A stretch of 64,000 nt of DNA from NCBI GenBank assembly GCA_900155495.1, contig FTLJ01000711.1, forward strand, positions 1 through 64,000, given 5' to 3'. Source of the DNA: Porogramme epimiltina. Taxonomy: Eukaryota; Basidiomycota; Agaricomycetes; Polyporales; Polyporaceae. The notes under the pieces are model-generated. The model made no database searches and had not been told where the DNA came from. It saw nothing but the letters and a program-made list of their open reading frames with translations. Positions 47,501-59,536 of this stretch are shown here, one piece after another. The position numbers were made by a program, and so were the translations under genes. The stretch's first letter is position 1, and each line of letters starts with the position of its first letter.

Positions 47501-50500
47501 GCTGTGCAGGGGGAGGTGGGGCGGTCTGCACGACATACCGTTCGTGGAGCGTCCATCTCCGTGCGGACGAGGAGGAGCGCGAGCGGCGTGTGGGGGGCGT
47601 GTGTTGCCAGCGGCGGGTTTCTGAGGTGATCGTAGCAAGGGCTGGGGACCTTCTCCGTCGCGTCTGGGAGCGCAGGACGGTTCTTTTGTCTCACGCACAT
47701 TGTGGCCCACTTCTGTAATGAAGTTCTGCCCGAGGAGGAGAAGCGGGGGCACACAAGAGCAGCGCGGAACCCTCCCCGGGCGGCGGGGCGCCTCCGCCTT
47801 CATCTCCACATATGAGTGCGAGCACCCCTGTAGGGTGTTATGGGCGCAAGAAACCTAGGGGCGCGGGCGTTTGCGACTGGCTGGCGGACGGGAGGCGTTG
47901 GCGGGCGTTGAGTAGGCGTGAAGAGGATCGGATCGGGAAATGCGGGGAAGGCCGATTAGCATCGATCGGGATCTCGTCCCTCGCCTATCGCGATTATGGT
48001 TTGCCTCGGGCGCCTCCGTTGCCACCTCATCCTCCCGAGGCCGTCCGCGCCCCGCCCTTGTTTCCTCTGTACTCTCGTTCTGCGATACTCGACGTCGCTC
48101 TTTGTCTCCCAGGCCAGGGGCTGCGGTCTCACAAACCGATGGAAGCTTGATCAACAACTCTCTGACCGATGGCTGATGCTGAATCATCCGGGTCAGTCAG
48201 CGCACCCGACTCCTTCCCTCCATCTCCCACTTGAATTACTCACGTCCCCCATGTCTAGCTAAGTTGCGCACTACATGGACTACGACAATTCAAAGCTCCG
48301 ACTTCCAATTCATCTCAGCATCGAAGACCCGTCGGGTGCGGTCCCGAGCGGTACTCAGGGGTTTCCCACCGGATTCATATGGGACAGACGACTGCAAAAG
48401 CCTCGCACGGAAGGCGCGTTTGTGCGCCCTTTGTCCTGCACCGTATGGGTATCATCCGCAAGCTGTTTCTTGGGGCAGGGACGCATTTATGACATATCGA
48501 CTGTCGATTATGGGCTGATCACGGGGGTACACTCGATGCGTACGTGCTCTTTCTGGCATCTTCCGCCTGTCTGAATGGAAAGGCCGTTGCGACTTCACAG
48601 GGAGGAACGCACAGAGCCCCCCGTTCGTCGGCCGGATCGGCGCTGACGCGTGTCGTGTTGGGGACCTCAGCCGAGCTACACGCAGTACGTAAATTTCAGA
48701 TTTTATTCCTGCACTCGGCCGGTGCGCCCTCTGTTGGTGGTCGTCCTGCCTCGCGCATCAGCGCAGGTCTGACCTCGCGCCACCAGCTTCGGGGCGAGGT
48801 CTTTACATCCGCTTTACTTTCGGTCCTGGACAGCCGGATGCGTGCGCCTGTTGGCCAGGATCCGAAGGATAATGACATACATTTCTTTCCCCTTTCCACC
48901 ACTCGCGCGCATCTGTGCTCTCCTTTTTCCCTCCGTGGGCACAGCGCGGTTTGCGCGCGGTGGCGTAGGTTCATCGTTGACACTCGTAAACATTTGGAGC
49001 GCATGTGCTCCGTTCGAAATGCACCCCTTTCTTTCACCCATTTCGCCGCGCAGCCTCCGAACGGCCTTCGCAGTGCTCGCGTCCCGTTTGTTGACAAATA
49101 ACATCGTCTTCCAAACCCCCTTCGCTTGTGACCTCGCGTCGGTCGTCTTCTGATGTGCCCGCACAACGGCTGAAAGCCGGATAACTGATTCTATGAGTAG
49201 GAGCTTGCCTATAGGCGAATGTTCGGGCGCACTGCCATCGGGGAGCCGCGTCGGGTCTGACGTCCCGCCCGATCGTGTTACGGCTGGCGCGAACGGGCTC
49301 TCATTTCGCTTGCCCAGGGCGCCCCACCCGCCGAGCGCATACCCCGTCGACAGCACTCAGAGCGAGGGCGGGGAAAACGCTCGTCGTCCAGCGGAAACGT
49401 GACACTCCGCTACCCTCAGAGTGCACGCCATGCGGAACCAGGGGCGCATTCAATCGTCCATCCGCAATGACACCAACGTTGACGGCATGCAAGAAGATCC
49501 TTCTCCCAGCCTCCGTCGCACCACCCCCTCACCCTGCGAAAATGTCCCTTGTTGGGACACTCCACCCAAGTGCGGACCCTTGTCAACTATCGCGGCTCAC
49601 GACACGCCAGGGAAGCAAGGAGCAAGGGGATCTCAGCTGACCCCCTGCGCGACCTCGCGCGGACCACGCTGGGGGGACGCGCGGGCCCCAGTCGACAGTC
49701 GACGCTGGGCGAGGACGAGGTCTCAGGCCGCCCCGCGCGGCACCCTCAGACAGAAGCACGGACCGTTCCACATCCGGCCGGGACGGCCCCAGAATATCCG
49801 CCGCGCTGCGGGGAGGCAGCCGAACGACGATGTCGTACGACGCGCCGCGGGGCCGCCACCCACAGAGGCCTGCACCGCGGGCCGTGCGCGATGTCGTACG
49901 GACGTACGGCACGTTCCTCGACGTGCGGCGTGCGCGGGAAGCCACGCGCCCCCGCGCACGCCGCGCAGCCCGCACCCCACACCCGACGCCGGCCTCCGCG
50001 GGTGCGGTTCTGAATGTGCGAACCCACAGAGGCGCGCGCGAGAAGGTGCGCGGCGGACCGCAGAACCCACTCGCGCGCGCGTGTGGGGCGGATGCCGGGC
50101 GGGGACGGGGACGGGGGCCAAGGGACGCGGGGGAGTGGAGGGGGGGCGCGGCGCGCGAGCAATATGACCGCATTCCGCAGGCGGTGGGGCCACGTTGCGC
50201 CCGGCGGCGGGCGCGGGGGCTCACATGCGCCGCCTCGTGGCTGATGCTCGGGGCAGGAGGCTTCCCGCGCCCGCCTTGAGGGGCGGACGGGGCCTCTTCG
50301 ATGTGCGGTGTGGCGCGCCGTGCGGACGGCTTATCGCGCTGGGGCGAGCGGGGGTGAGAAGTGGGCGCAGGGCATGTCGGCAGCAGCGCTCTGCCTCCTC
50401 CGCGCGCGTTCGGGAGGCGCGAGGGCGCGGCCTGAGGACGAAGGCGGCTCAGCGCGCGCCTGGGCGAGCAGATCGGGCGTCGGGAGGTTGGTTCCTTGTA

Positions 50501-52620
50501 TGGCCTGGCTTGCTTTGTGGGGCCAGGTAACCCGCCCCCTCGCGCTCCTGAGGCTTTCGATGGAGGCTGCTTGGAGGGGCCGGAGGTGTGTCATGGGACG
50601 CGTCGTTCGGCGATAAATGCGGTGGAAGAGTCTCGTAGAATGCGACTAGATACTGCGCTAGCGCGCGTATGGTATGCTCAAAGACTTGCCGACACGCCTC
50701 GAGCCTCGCGCGAGGCGATGACAGGAGAAAATTGAATCAATTTTCGAGCGTCGAGAGAGGCCTGCGCAGGTTGGGGACGTTGACAGATTCAGTCGCCGCA
50801 ACAAACGCACGTCGGCGGTCGCGCCCTCCTTCGGAATTTCTGTGGATTTTTAGGCACATCCTCGTGCACTAGGGAGCCTTCTAAACTGAATGGCGATCGC
50901 TACGGTGCATCAGACAAGCTTCAGGCTCGTTGGTTCGACCACGCGCCAGGAGAAGCTCGCTCGCCCTTCGACCAGCGAAGTTTCGTTCCTCCCAGCGTCC
51001 GACCTCACGACTCCCGACTGCCGGTGAATCATTCAGCGCCCAGCAGCGCGCCTTTCGAGCCGCGTCGCTCCCCTCCGGCTGCAGTACTCTGACAGAACGC
51101 GCTCTCCTTGGACTCAAGCGGCCGCGTGTAACCAGGAAAGCAAGCAGAAACCGGGCTAGCCGGGGCCTCGAGGCGGAGATTGTCGGGCCCTGGGCGCCGC
51201 GTGCCCGCCGTCGCGACTCGCCCTCCGCCACGTGCGCTGGGGTTTACCACACACCGTTCTGCACGAAACGCCCTCCGGTCGTCGATGAAGCAAGCAAGAC
51301 GGGGCCGGGGGAAGGAGTGCGGCCGCGCCTTACGGAGCCTCACGTACGCTCGACGAACAAGCTCAAGCTTCGAGAGCGTTGGCGGCATGCATTGATGGCG
51401 CGCGCTTGCTCGGACTCGAGCCGTTGGCGTGCACACACGGAGGACTGAATGCACCGCGCGCCGAGCGGCGAGGCGAGGCAGGCCGCTTGGATACCGGCAC
51501 GCGCAGCTTGCGCGAGCTCGGGAGGAGGGGCCCGCGAGCATATGCGTACGGGCCTGGAGAGTTCCTGGTAGGGCGAAGTTGGGCACTCGGCGGTGGTCCG
51601 CGGGTCGCCAGCGAGGTAAGGGGGGGATCGTCGCTATCCGCGCGTGCGCGGCGCGGCCCAGAGGACTCCGGCCATGCGCGCGCCGCGACCTCGCGCGTCC
51701 GAGGCTGTCGTAATTTACTCTTTATTTTTATTCTGGGCCGGACGTGCGTACGTGTTCGGGACGTGGGGGAAGGGAGCTGCTGCTCGGTGCTGCCGTCGGG
51801 GAAGCCCTCGCGGCGCCGTCCGAAGCCGCTGCTGTGCGGCCGCGCGGGCGACGTCGCGGCGGACCGTGTACGTCCTCGGAGCGAGAGGATTGCGTGTGAG
51901 AAGCGGAGGGCGGGCGCGTGGAAACCCCACCCCCGCAGCTTTTTGTTGTGCGTATCTAACCCGCGGCCGACTCCCCGAGCGGGAGGCGCGAGCGCGACGG
52001 ACGGCCCGCGGAACCTGGTGCGCGCGGGCTGCAGCATCCGGACGGGCCAGCTTTGCGCACCCGAGGGCTTGAGCTCGGCCTCGCCGCCGCCGGGGGCGGT
52101 GAACGCCGTCGTGCAGCCGCGGTGAGCCGGGACGGCCCTCGTCGTCTTCTCTTGGGGTGGCCTCGCCGGGGTCGCGGGAAGCATGCAGGCCTGTGCGTGC
52201 ATCAGGGAGAGCGTCGAGACGAGCGAAGCTTCCGGCGTCGTCTGGCAGCGCGGGCTCCGGATATGACGAGGGGGACGTATAAGGGTGTGCGGCGTGCAGG
52301 TGGTGGTGGGCGTGCTGGGTGACGAGGGGTGGACCGGATGTCGCGGGTGTGGAGCGGTGTGGGCTTCAGAAGGGGGCTTGCATCGCCTTGGCCCTGGGGC
52401 AGCATGTGTGGGGGGCGAAGTGCGGCTTGACGTGAGGGGTTGCTTTGCATGATACGATTATTGCGTTCTGGACATGATCGGGGCTCCGGTCGGTGAACTT
52501 TGTCGAGCTTCCATGAGCATGTCGCCGGCGCGGTACTTGAGGTCAGTGAGGAGGGTAGGTGTCTCCTGCATCCTAGGTTAGCCTGTGAGAAGATTGATAC
52601 GTGTAGCACTGAAACTGGCT
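41529..52620. other. 11-kb GC-rich, CpG-rich block without supported genes
   Basis: Long frames are open on all six frames, yet their translations are compositional (Arg, Pro, Ala, Gly, Ser) and antisense partners look alike. I searched for family motifs, coherent GT-AG exon chains, tRNAs and terminal repeats and found none. CG dinucleotides are abundant, so the block does not look like an old methylated or RIP-mutated repeat. It could be long promoter/leader DNA of its flanking genes, lineage-specific sequence, or unrecognised non-coding transcription units. Pyrimidine-rich tracts are marked at 41.9-42.4 kb. Confidence 0.5.
46122..46152. other. Assembly gap inside a G run
   Basis: Two undetermined bases (NN, 46145-46146) are embedded in an almost pure G tract. 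This marks a scaffold or sequencing gap of uncertain length; nearby homopolymers should be treated with caution. Confidence 0.9.
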
Positions 52621-53200
52621 TTAGTTTAATTCATTCCCAAAATGAACGTCTAGAGACACTCGCCCCGCAATAGTTAGAGCTCGCATTCGGGCGTGAGCCT
52701 GTATTCGATATAGTGGTGTGTCGTGTGTCCGAAGTGCATCATAGTGGCGAGGCCCCAAACCTAGACGGGGTGCACCAAAGCGGGCCACGGCGAATGGCCC
52801 CCCGACGCGTAAAAAGCGGGTACAACAGTTCGAGGAGAAGTAGTCTTTCCGGGCGTCCACAATGTGGACCGTGGCAAACTTAAAGTTCTGCTGGGATTGA
52901 TCTGTGTGACTACCGATCCTGAGCGGGTCATATTGCTTGGAGAAGAGAAGATAGTCAGACTCACAACAGTTTGGAGTGCGCCGCCGGCATCATGGGCGGT
53001 GAACCGCAGTATTAGAGAAGTTATGCGGCAGCTGAAGTAACCAAGAGTTGGGCATAGTCCTTCGATGGTTTCAGGTAGGCGAAAGAATTTGTTGGAGAAC
53101 CATGGCATTCGGACTGCGCGACGGCTTCGAGTAGTATTCGTTGGACGTTGGTCGGCCCGGGGCTTGGCTGTGTGATGTCCGGGTCACTGGCAGTGTTAGG
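52621..53200 (-). pseudogene. Possible broken gene, unrecognised family
   Basis: On the minus strand, GPTNVQRILLEAVAQSE (about 53160-53110) reads like the start of a mushroom F-box-type protein. After it the sense moves to another frame: KFFRLPETIEGLCPTLGYFS, ITSLILRFTAHDAGGALQTV, which meets a donor GTGAGT. A 29-bp gap ending CTCCAAG leads in phase to QYDPLRIGSHTDQSQQNF, FATVHIVDARKDYFSSN and a stop at 52621. The very short 'intron' and the frame change between the first two pieces suggest decay, although a missed exon could explain them. I cannot name the family. Confidence 0.33.
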
Positions 53201-53969
53201 TGTAGTTGATTCGGTAGGGAAGCAACAGTAAATTGTCTATCTAACGGACCAACGGAGAAGTCATGATGACTATTTGAAAGGTTGACGCTAACGTGATGAT
53301 CTAGTTCTAACTTGAGCTCTTCAAGCAGAACCCGAGCTGCTGACAGAGGACGAGACGTTGCGTCGTAGGGACCGGCACAGGCGCCCCGGAGGGCCCTGGC
53401 AACCGCGGTGGCGATGCTTTTCCCACTATGAGCGCTAACTTTCCCCCCAGTGGCCTGGTGGCCTGGTGGCGCACCTGCCAGACACTACTACCTGACCTCC
53501 TTCATCAGCACTATGCCACTAAATGCACCACCGCCACCGCCGTTTATGCCCCTGCACCGTATTCAAAACACGAAAAGTGTTACATGAAGCCCAACCACAA
53601 TGATGCTACGTTGACGTTCTACGCGATCCATCCGTATTCGCGTCTTCTTTCAACCGCGTCTATCCCACCATCCGTCCAGTGTGGCAGCACCCAGTGGACA
53701 ATGCCATCGGTGTGACGATGACACCCCCACCTTTTGCTGCGATCCGCGCCGCCCAGAACCAATGCCATGATTTGCCACACACTCGTCCGAAGATGCATGA
53801 TCATCCCAAGCGCCAGGTGCGATCTTCTTCTGTTGCACATCACACCTTCTTCTACAAGTGTTCGATCCTGCATAGCCTCGCTTTCATTGCGCTCTATATA
53901 CCCCAGGCTATAAACACGCCCACTGTCCACCCATGTTGTGGCTGCCCCGGCTTCATACTGTTCCCTATC
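53201..53969. other. Intergenic, upstream of F-box-like gene
   Basis: 769 bp. CTCTATATACCC at 53891-53902 is a TATA-like element about 70 bp before the start codon of the next gene. A long frame opens here in phase with that gene but I place the start at the ATG that begins MNKLAVELL. Confidence 0.45.
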
Positions 53970-55108
53970 ATGAACAAGCTCGCGGTCGAGCTCCTCACTC
54001 ACATCTCGTACTTTGCCTGTACTGATGGCGGCAAGACGGGATGTTCCTTATCTCTTGTCTCAAAACACATCCATTACGCGTCTCGCCCTGCGCGGTTCTA
54101 CTCAGTGTCGCTCATCAAATCCGCAGCGCAGATCGAACTCTTTCTACAAACCTACCAGAGGGAGCGCAGGCGTTCTACCGACACCATCCCCCGGGTTCGC
54201 CACCTCTGTCTGTCCTTCTTCGGGAGGGGTATCACCACGGCGCCTCCCGCACCTCCGACACCTTCTAGCAAGCCTACGTCACGCGAAGAGTTTCTGGCGT
54301 CCCAGAAATCGCGCGCTCAGTTCTGGCGAACCGCGCAATTTTGGTTAGACGAGCAATACAACCGCGTCGTACCGGAGCTCGTCCGCATCATCGCGCCGGA
54401 CCTCGAAACTCTCGCGCTCATCCAGACGCAATGGCGGTGTTCGACCGCCGTCAAGTGCCACTTCCCTCGCCTCCGTGAGCTCACGCTCGTTGGCGGCGAC
54501 CCGACTTTCATTCCATTCAGCACGGCACTCGATGACCGGCCGCTCTATCCTGCCCTCCAGCGGCTACACCACGTACCGTCCCTCGTAAACAGGGGGATCG
54601 ACTTCTTCCTGTGGGCGAAGCACGCGCCAAACCTGACCCACCTACGCCTCTCGCGAATGGGAGCGTACCCTGAGGTCACTGTGAACACGTTGACACAGAT
54701 CATGAGTGAGTGTCCCATCGCTGTGCGTTGTGTCAGTGGTGTTCTGAATGTCTTTTTCTAGGTCCCTCAGCGCCCACGCACGTGTTCCCGCATATGCAGG
54801 AAATCGTCATCCAACCTCTCGCAATGCCCCCTCCTAGTTTAACCGATCACGACTCTGTTCAACGCGTGTACAACGAACTCTGCGACAAGCTCCGTGAAGC
54901 CGTCAATGATGCGCGCTTCCAAGCGCTTCTCCTCGTACCGCTAATGGTGCCACAGGATACAAAACATCAAGACCTCAGTTTCGGGTGTGTTATTCGGATG
55001 GAGTATGAGTGGCTGACGCGGATCGAGGGTGGTGAGGGGTGTTGGGATGCCCTCATTGGAGATGGCCCGCTACATGGGTGCTGGTCGACGCCTATGTCGC
55101 GCTGGTAG
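53970..55108 (+). CDS. F-box-like protein
   Basis: Model: join(53970..54705, 54762..55108), 360 residues, frame kept across a 56-bp intron (GTGAGT...TTCTAG). The start MNKLAVELLTHISYFACTDG, then SLSLVSKHIHYASRPARFYS, is the degenerate F-box pattern common in mushrooms (LPxELLxxI followed by LSLVSK). Leucine-rich stretches follow (VVPELVRIIAPDLETLALI, FPRLRELTLVGGD, APNLTHLRLSRMG). The C-terminus (KHQDLSFGCVIRMEYEWLTR) is not one I know. It would act as a substrate adaptor for an SCF ubiquitin ligase. I chose this ATG over an upstream in-frame one because the F-box begins right after it. Confidence 0.8.
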
Positions 55109-55253
55109 CCTATCTTTCTTTATGAAGATGACTTTCTGGTATGTGGACGTGGCATATCCTTCCCCGAGACTCGCTTCTAATCACTTCATCACAGGACATT
55201 GCACATGGCATATCAATCACTGTTGTATTATACGAACCCCATGGACTATCTTA

Positions 55254-56622
55254 CTATACACGGAACACGATTTTCTCGGCATTCGCATGACTTTCCCTCA
55301 AGTAGTCAAGACCATCCGGGATCGCGGCCAACCCGCCCTCCCAGACTTTGAACGTCAAAGGGTCGACTCTGCCGTCCTCGGTGGACGCCAGGTAGGCCTT
55401 GGACCAACGCGCGATATCGGCGAACCATGCCCTGTCCTCAGGAATAGCTTCGAAGCGCTCCCCAGTTCTGTATGTATATTCTCTCCCCAGCAACGAGAAC
55501 GTATCGACATCTGGTCCGTCGAGGGCAACTGTCAGCCACCAACCAAATCTGTACCAGACCAAATTCCACTTGCATTCACGCTCGACATCCGTCCTTCCGG
55601 TAGCGTCCGGGATGATTGGGTTGGTGTGCACGACTTTGCCACCAGCGGGACGGATGACGGCCACACTGACACCCTGCGGCTCGCGTATACCGATGGCATC
55701 AAGTGCCAGCCGGATAGTGTCCCCTGTGGCCTCCTTGATCTTCTCGACCACAGTTGCGTCATGGTGGTCAACGACGGCAGCAGCACCGAGGGCCATCACG
55801 AGCTCAAAGTGGCCCGGCGAGGCGGTGGTTACGACCTTCCAGCCCGACCGCCGTGCGAGCTGGATGGCGAATCTGCCAACAGACGCTGTGTACGCGTCAG
55901 CACGCGTCTCGTCCCGCGGTGGTACCGGCCAACTTACAGCTCCCGCCGTGGATGTAGATCCACTCTTGCCCGTCGGAATCCGCTATCCCCAGTTGTTTGG
56001 GGTGGTACAGCGCCTTGTACGCCGTCCAGAAGGAGAGGCCCATCGTCGCGGCGGCCTCATGTGAGCCCCATCCCTCGGGGAGGACGCACGCGAGGTCAGC
56101 GGGCACGCGCACGTACTGCGCGAACGCACCGCCATCGTCGAGCGCGCCCCCGAGGACGAAGCCCGCGACGTGGTCGCCCACCGCGGGCGACGTGACATTC
56201 TTGCCGACCTTGACGACTACCCCCGAGAAATCGCTTCCGAGGACGGTGCCGGGTTTTGCTTTCCCGGCCTCCAAAACTACCCTCAGAGAGGATGGTCAGC
56301 GTGAGCTCTCGTGGCTCTGGGGATAGACATGGCGCGACGCACGCTTCCAGTCGTTCGGATTCAGAGCGACCGCTACGGTCTTGACGAGTACATCGTCGTC
56401 CCCCGCGCGTGGAGAGGCATGGTCTTGTACGGACGCCCGGCTCTTCTGGGCCACGAGCGCCCGCATTACGGAGGGGACCGTTGTGGGTAGCTTGGGTGGT
56501 GTGCTCGGCTCTAGTATCGCTGGTGGCATTATCGTTCCAAGCATCATCCGCGGCGCCGGTGCACCTCTTGGTACGGCCACCGTTCCCAATCTCTTCCTTG
56601 CTGTCTGCTTTGTTCGTGCCAT
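55254..56622 (-). CDS. Medium-chain dehydrogenase/trans-enoyl-reductase-like, with histone H3-like N-terminal decapeptide
   Basis: Model: complement(55254..55885, 55938..56276, 56343..56622), 416 residues, frame kept; starting at the internal ATG (56466, MRALVAQKSRASVQ) gives 364 residues, the usual family length. The GroES-like domain has VAVALNPNDWK, GSDFSGVVVKVGKNV and AQYVRVPADLACVLPEG; the cofactor domain has YIHGGSSSVGRFAIQLA, VVTTASPGHFELVMALGA and the C-terminal GREYTYRTGERFEAIPEDRA. This is the zinc-less toxin-free enoyl-reductase-like branch seen widely in fungi, beside polyketide pathways in some cases; no polyketide synthase is here. The 52 residues before the internal ATG start MARTKQTARK, identical to residues 1-10 of histone H3 counting Met, then diverge (RLGTVAVPRGAPAP). 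Whether translation starts there is unknown. Confidence 0.88.
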
Positions 56623-56934
56623 AATGTGTTGTCTCGAATCTGCCTGAAGAAAACCTTGATTGAGAGAAGAGAAGGAACAAGACGCGTGGGGGGTTCACCA
56701 GCGCCGAGTTGGACTAATAAATGTGCTCGTTACTGGTGCCGTAATATACCATGCGAAGGGCAGCGCGCCTCCCCACAGTATCCGACGCAGCCCGGACATC
56801 TCTAAAAGAGGACGTGTATGACTAGGTCGATCATTCCACGCCTCCGGAATTGGTTCGAGTCATTCGCATTGATGTGTACAATGACAATGTGTCTAGATAC
56901 TGCTGCTTACTACCACTACCTCAGAATAGGCCGT
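56623..56934. other. Intergenic, upstream of H3-like/dehydrogenase gene
   Basis: 312 bp between the GluRS stop and the dehydrogenase start, both minus. It holds one terminator and one promoter. ACTAATAAATG at 56712-56722 gives a TTTATTAG on the minus strand that could serve as a TATA element about 90 bp upstream. Confidence 0.4.
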
Positions 56935-59536
56935 CTATGAATCGTACACGTTTTGTACTTTGTACATCTTCGTCTCAACGGGCGTCTCCAGAGCGCCCTC
57001 CCCATACACCTTCTCGATCTTGTACATCTTTGTCTCCGCGGGGGTGTCGCTCGCCGAGGACGCAGCGGGAACGGCAGCCTTGCTGGGAGTCGCCGCACCG
57101 GTGGCGGGCGCGGCCTTGCTCGCGATGCTCGCCGCGCGCCCGTCAGGGATGTGGATGAACTCGTACTTGCCGTCAACGACGCCGTCGAAGATGTAGTAGC
57201 CCTTGCGCTCGAACTGCATGATGTCGCCCTTCTTGAGATCCTTGATGTTCGCGTCCGCGAGCGCCGCCTCGCGGAACTCTGACACGGGCGTAACGAAGTC
57301 CTTGACGTCGTCGTTCTCCTCGAGCTTCTTCTTCGTGATGAGGTAGTCGTAGTCGAGCAGCGTCGTGGGCACGGGCGCGTCGGCGGGCTGCGCGAGCCAC
57401 GTCACCTTCTTCTTGGTCTTGCGGAAGTCGCCGTCGAGATGGAGGTCCATCTCGATGGCGGTGATGGTGCCGGAGGCGTCGGTCGTCTTGGTGCGGACGA
57501 TGGCGTTGCCCCAGTCCATAAGCGTGATCTCTTCCTGATCGTCGAAGGAGATCGCGTCCTCCTGCTCGACGAAGATTTGTGACGAGTAGATGGTCTTCTT
57601 CTCGCCAACCTCCGGGTTCTTCTTATGCTTCGGCACACTCTTGACTTCCGGGGCTGCGGGGCCGCCCTTGATTGTGACAGGCACGCTGCGAGAAGGGTAA
57701 GAACCGGAGCGATGGATGAATGTAAAACAACCCACAGGTTTGCCTGGGACAGGGCCCAGAACCGCGGCGCAACAGGGTCGATCACCTTTTTGTTGAGCGT
57801 CCAGAGGGAGTCCCACTCGAGAGACACGATCGCCTGCGAGGGGCCCTGGGCAAGCATGAACTGGCGGAGAGCCTCAACCGTGAGGCCGCGGCGGCGGATA
57901 CCACGGACGGTGGGGAAGCGTGGGTCATCCCAACCACGCACGAGGCCGCTGTCGACGAACCAGTGCAGTTTGCGCTTGGAGAGCAAGGTGTAGATGAAGT
58001 TGAGACGGCTGAAGTCCCAGATCTGCACCGGGCGAATTTTGAGCGCATCGATCATCCACTGGTACTGTGGGTTGCGGTCGCGGTACTCGTTCGTACGGAG
58101 GGCGTGGGTGACCCCTTCGTGCGAGTCGACGATGGGACACGCAAAGTCGTACGTAGGGTAGACCTTCCATTTTGCTCTGCAAGTGAGGTCAGCTATGCAA
58201 ACACGGGGCTGTCAAGCTTGTTACTACTACTCACCCAGTACGGTGGTGGGGGAGGAGGTTGACACGATAGATTACTGGGTCACGAAGAGCTTTGTTTGGG
58301 TTGTCGACGCTCATCTTGGCACGGAGACACCACCGCTTGCCCTCGTCGCTACCAGCCGTCATCTCCTTGAAATGCTTCAAGTTGTCCTCGATGCTGTCGT
58401 CACGGTGCTTGGACGCGATTCCGTCCATACGCTCCTTGCGCATCTGCTCCTGCTCGGTGTCGTCCGCGTACGCCTTTCCAGTGTTGATCATTTGGAGGGC
58501 GAATTCGTAGAGCTGATCGAAGTAATCGGACGTATGGGTGACCCTGTCGCCATGGATGTCAAGCAACGCAAGGTCCTCGAGGATGGTCTCCTCGAATTCG
58601 GTCTATGAATAGCATGAGCATAAGTTGCTTGCCCTCGGTGGACCGCACTTACTCTCTCCTTTGAAGGATTCGTGTCGTCGAAGCGAATGATCATCTTGCC
58701 CTTGTACATCTTGGCAAAGTACTGGTTTAGCATGGCAGCCTTCGCATGTCCTATGTGGAGGTAGCCACTCGGCTCAGGAGGGAAACGAGTAACGACCTCG
58801 CCCTCCTTCGCATTCTGTAATCCAAGCGCGAAAGAAGCTGCGGTCTTGTTGGAGCGGGCTTTAGCGGACTTCGCATCTACACATCGCGATTGTCGTGTGA
58901 GCACAGATGATCATCATACCATACGAGAGGTGCCGTACCAGCCAAGCCTACAATGGCAAGTTGGGTAGACTCAAGGGTTTCCAAGTAGGAGAACCATCGG
59001 AGAAGGTGAGGATGCTTATTGTTCTTCAGGAGACCAACAATCTTCACACTGCCTTGATATTCTAGATGTTAGCGCATATGGCTAATTAGGCCTTGATTTT
59101 AAATCTACCTTTGAGAGCTCCCCATACCATGAGGTCAGCCGCAGTGATGCCATGACCGACAAGGAAAGTGCGGAAAGCGAGATGGTCGTCCAAGGAGTCG
59201 AGCGCAGCTGTAATCTCTGGGAAGGCTGTTACTGTAGGCAGTGACTTAGACAAGGCGAAGTAAGCCGACGTCTGTATCCTGTGTCAATACCGCATAGCAT
59301 GTATGTATCGCCTTCAAGTAACGTACCTTTGCACTATCCTCAGCCAACCCCCCTGCCTTCGCTAGTGTCTGAACAATTTCATCCTCTGCAGAGATCTTGG
59401 ACCCGTCCAGCTCTAATGACACTCCGGATGCGGTGGTGTCGAAGTTCAGGGTTGCCTTGTTGGTGTATGTGGCGGCGACGGCCGCTGCCCAGGGGAAAGG
59501 GGCAGCGGTGGGGGATAGCGTGAGGACGCCAGACAT
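56935..59536 (-). CDS. GUS1: Glutamyl-tRNA synthetase, cytosolic
   Basis: Model: complement(56935..57685, 57736..58176, 58235..58602, 58653..58876, 58939..59061, 59109..59271, 59327..59536), 759 residues, frame kept. It charges tRNA-Glu. The first 165 residues form a GST-like domain ([39 protein letters not shown]), which in yeast binds the Arc1 cofactor. The class I catalytic core has [20 protein letters not shown] (HIGH at about 206), [12 protein letters not shown] and the KMSKS counterpart [14 protein letters not shown] (about 427). The eukaryotic/GlnRS-like anticodon domain follows ([42 protein letters not shown]). The tail ends in a tandem short repeat, [15 protein letters not shown] and [16 protein letters not shown]. 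The GlnRS-like domain separates it from the bacterial-type mitochondrial enzyme. Confidence 0.95.
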
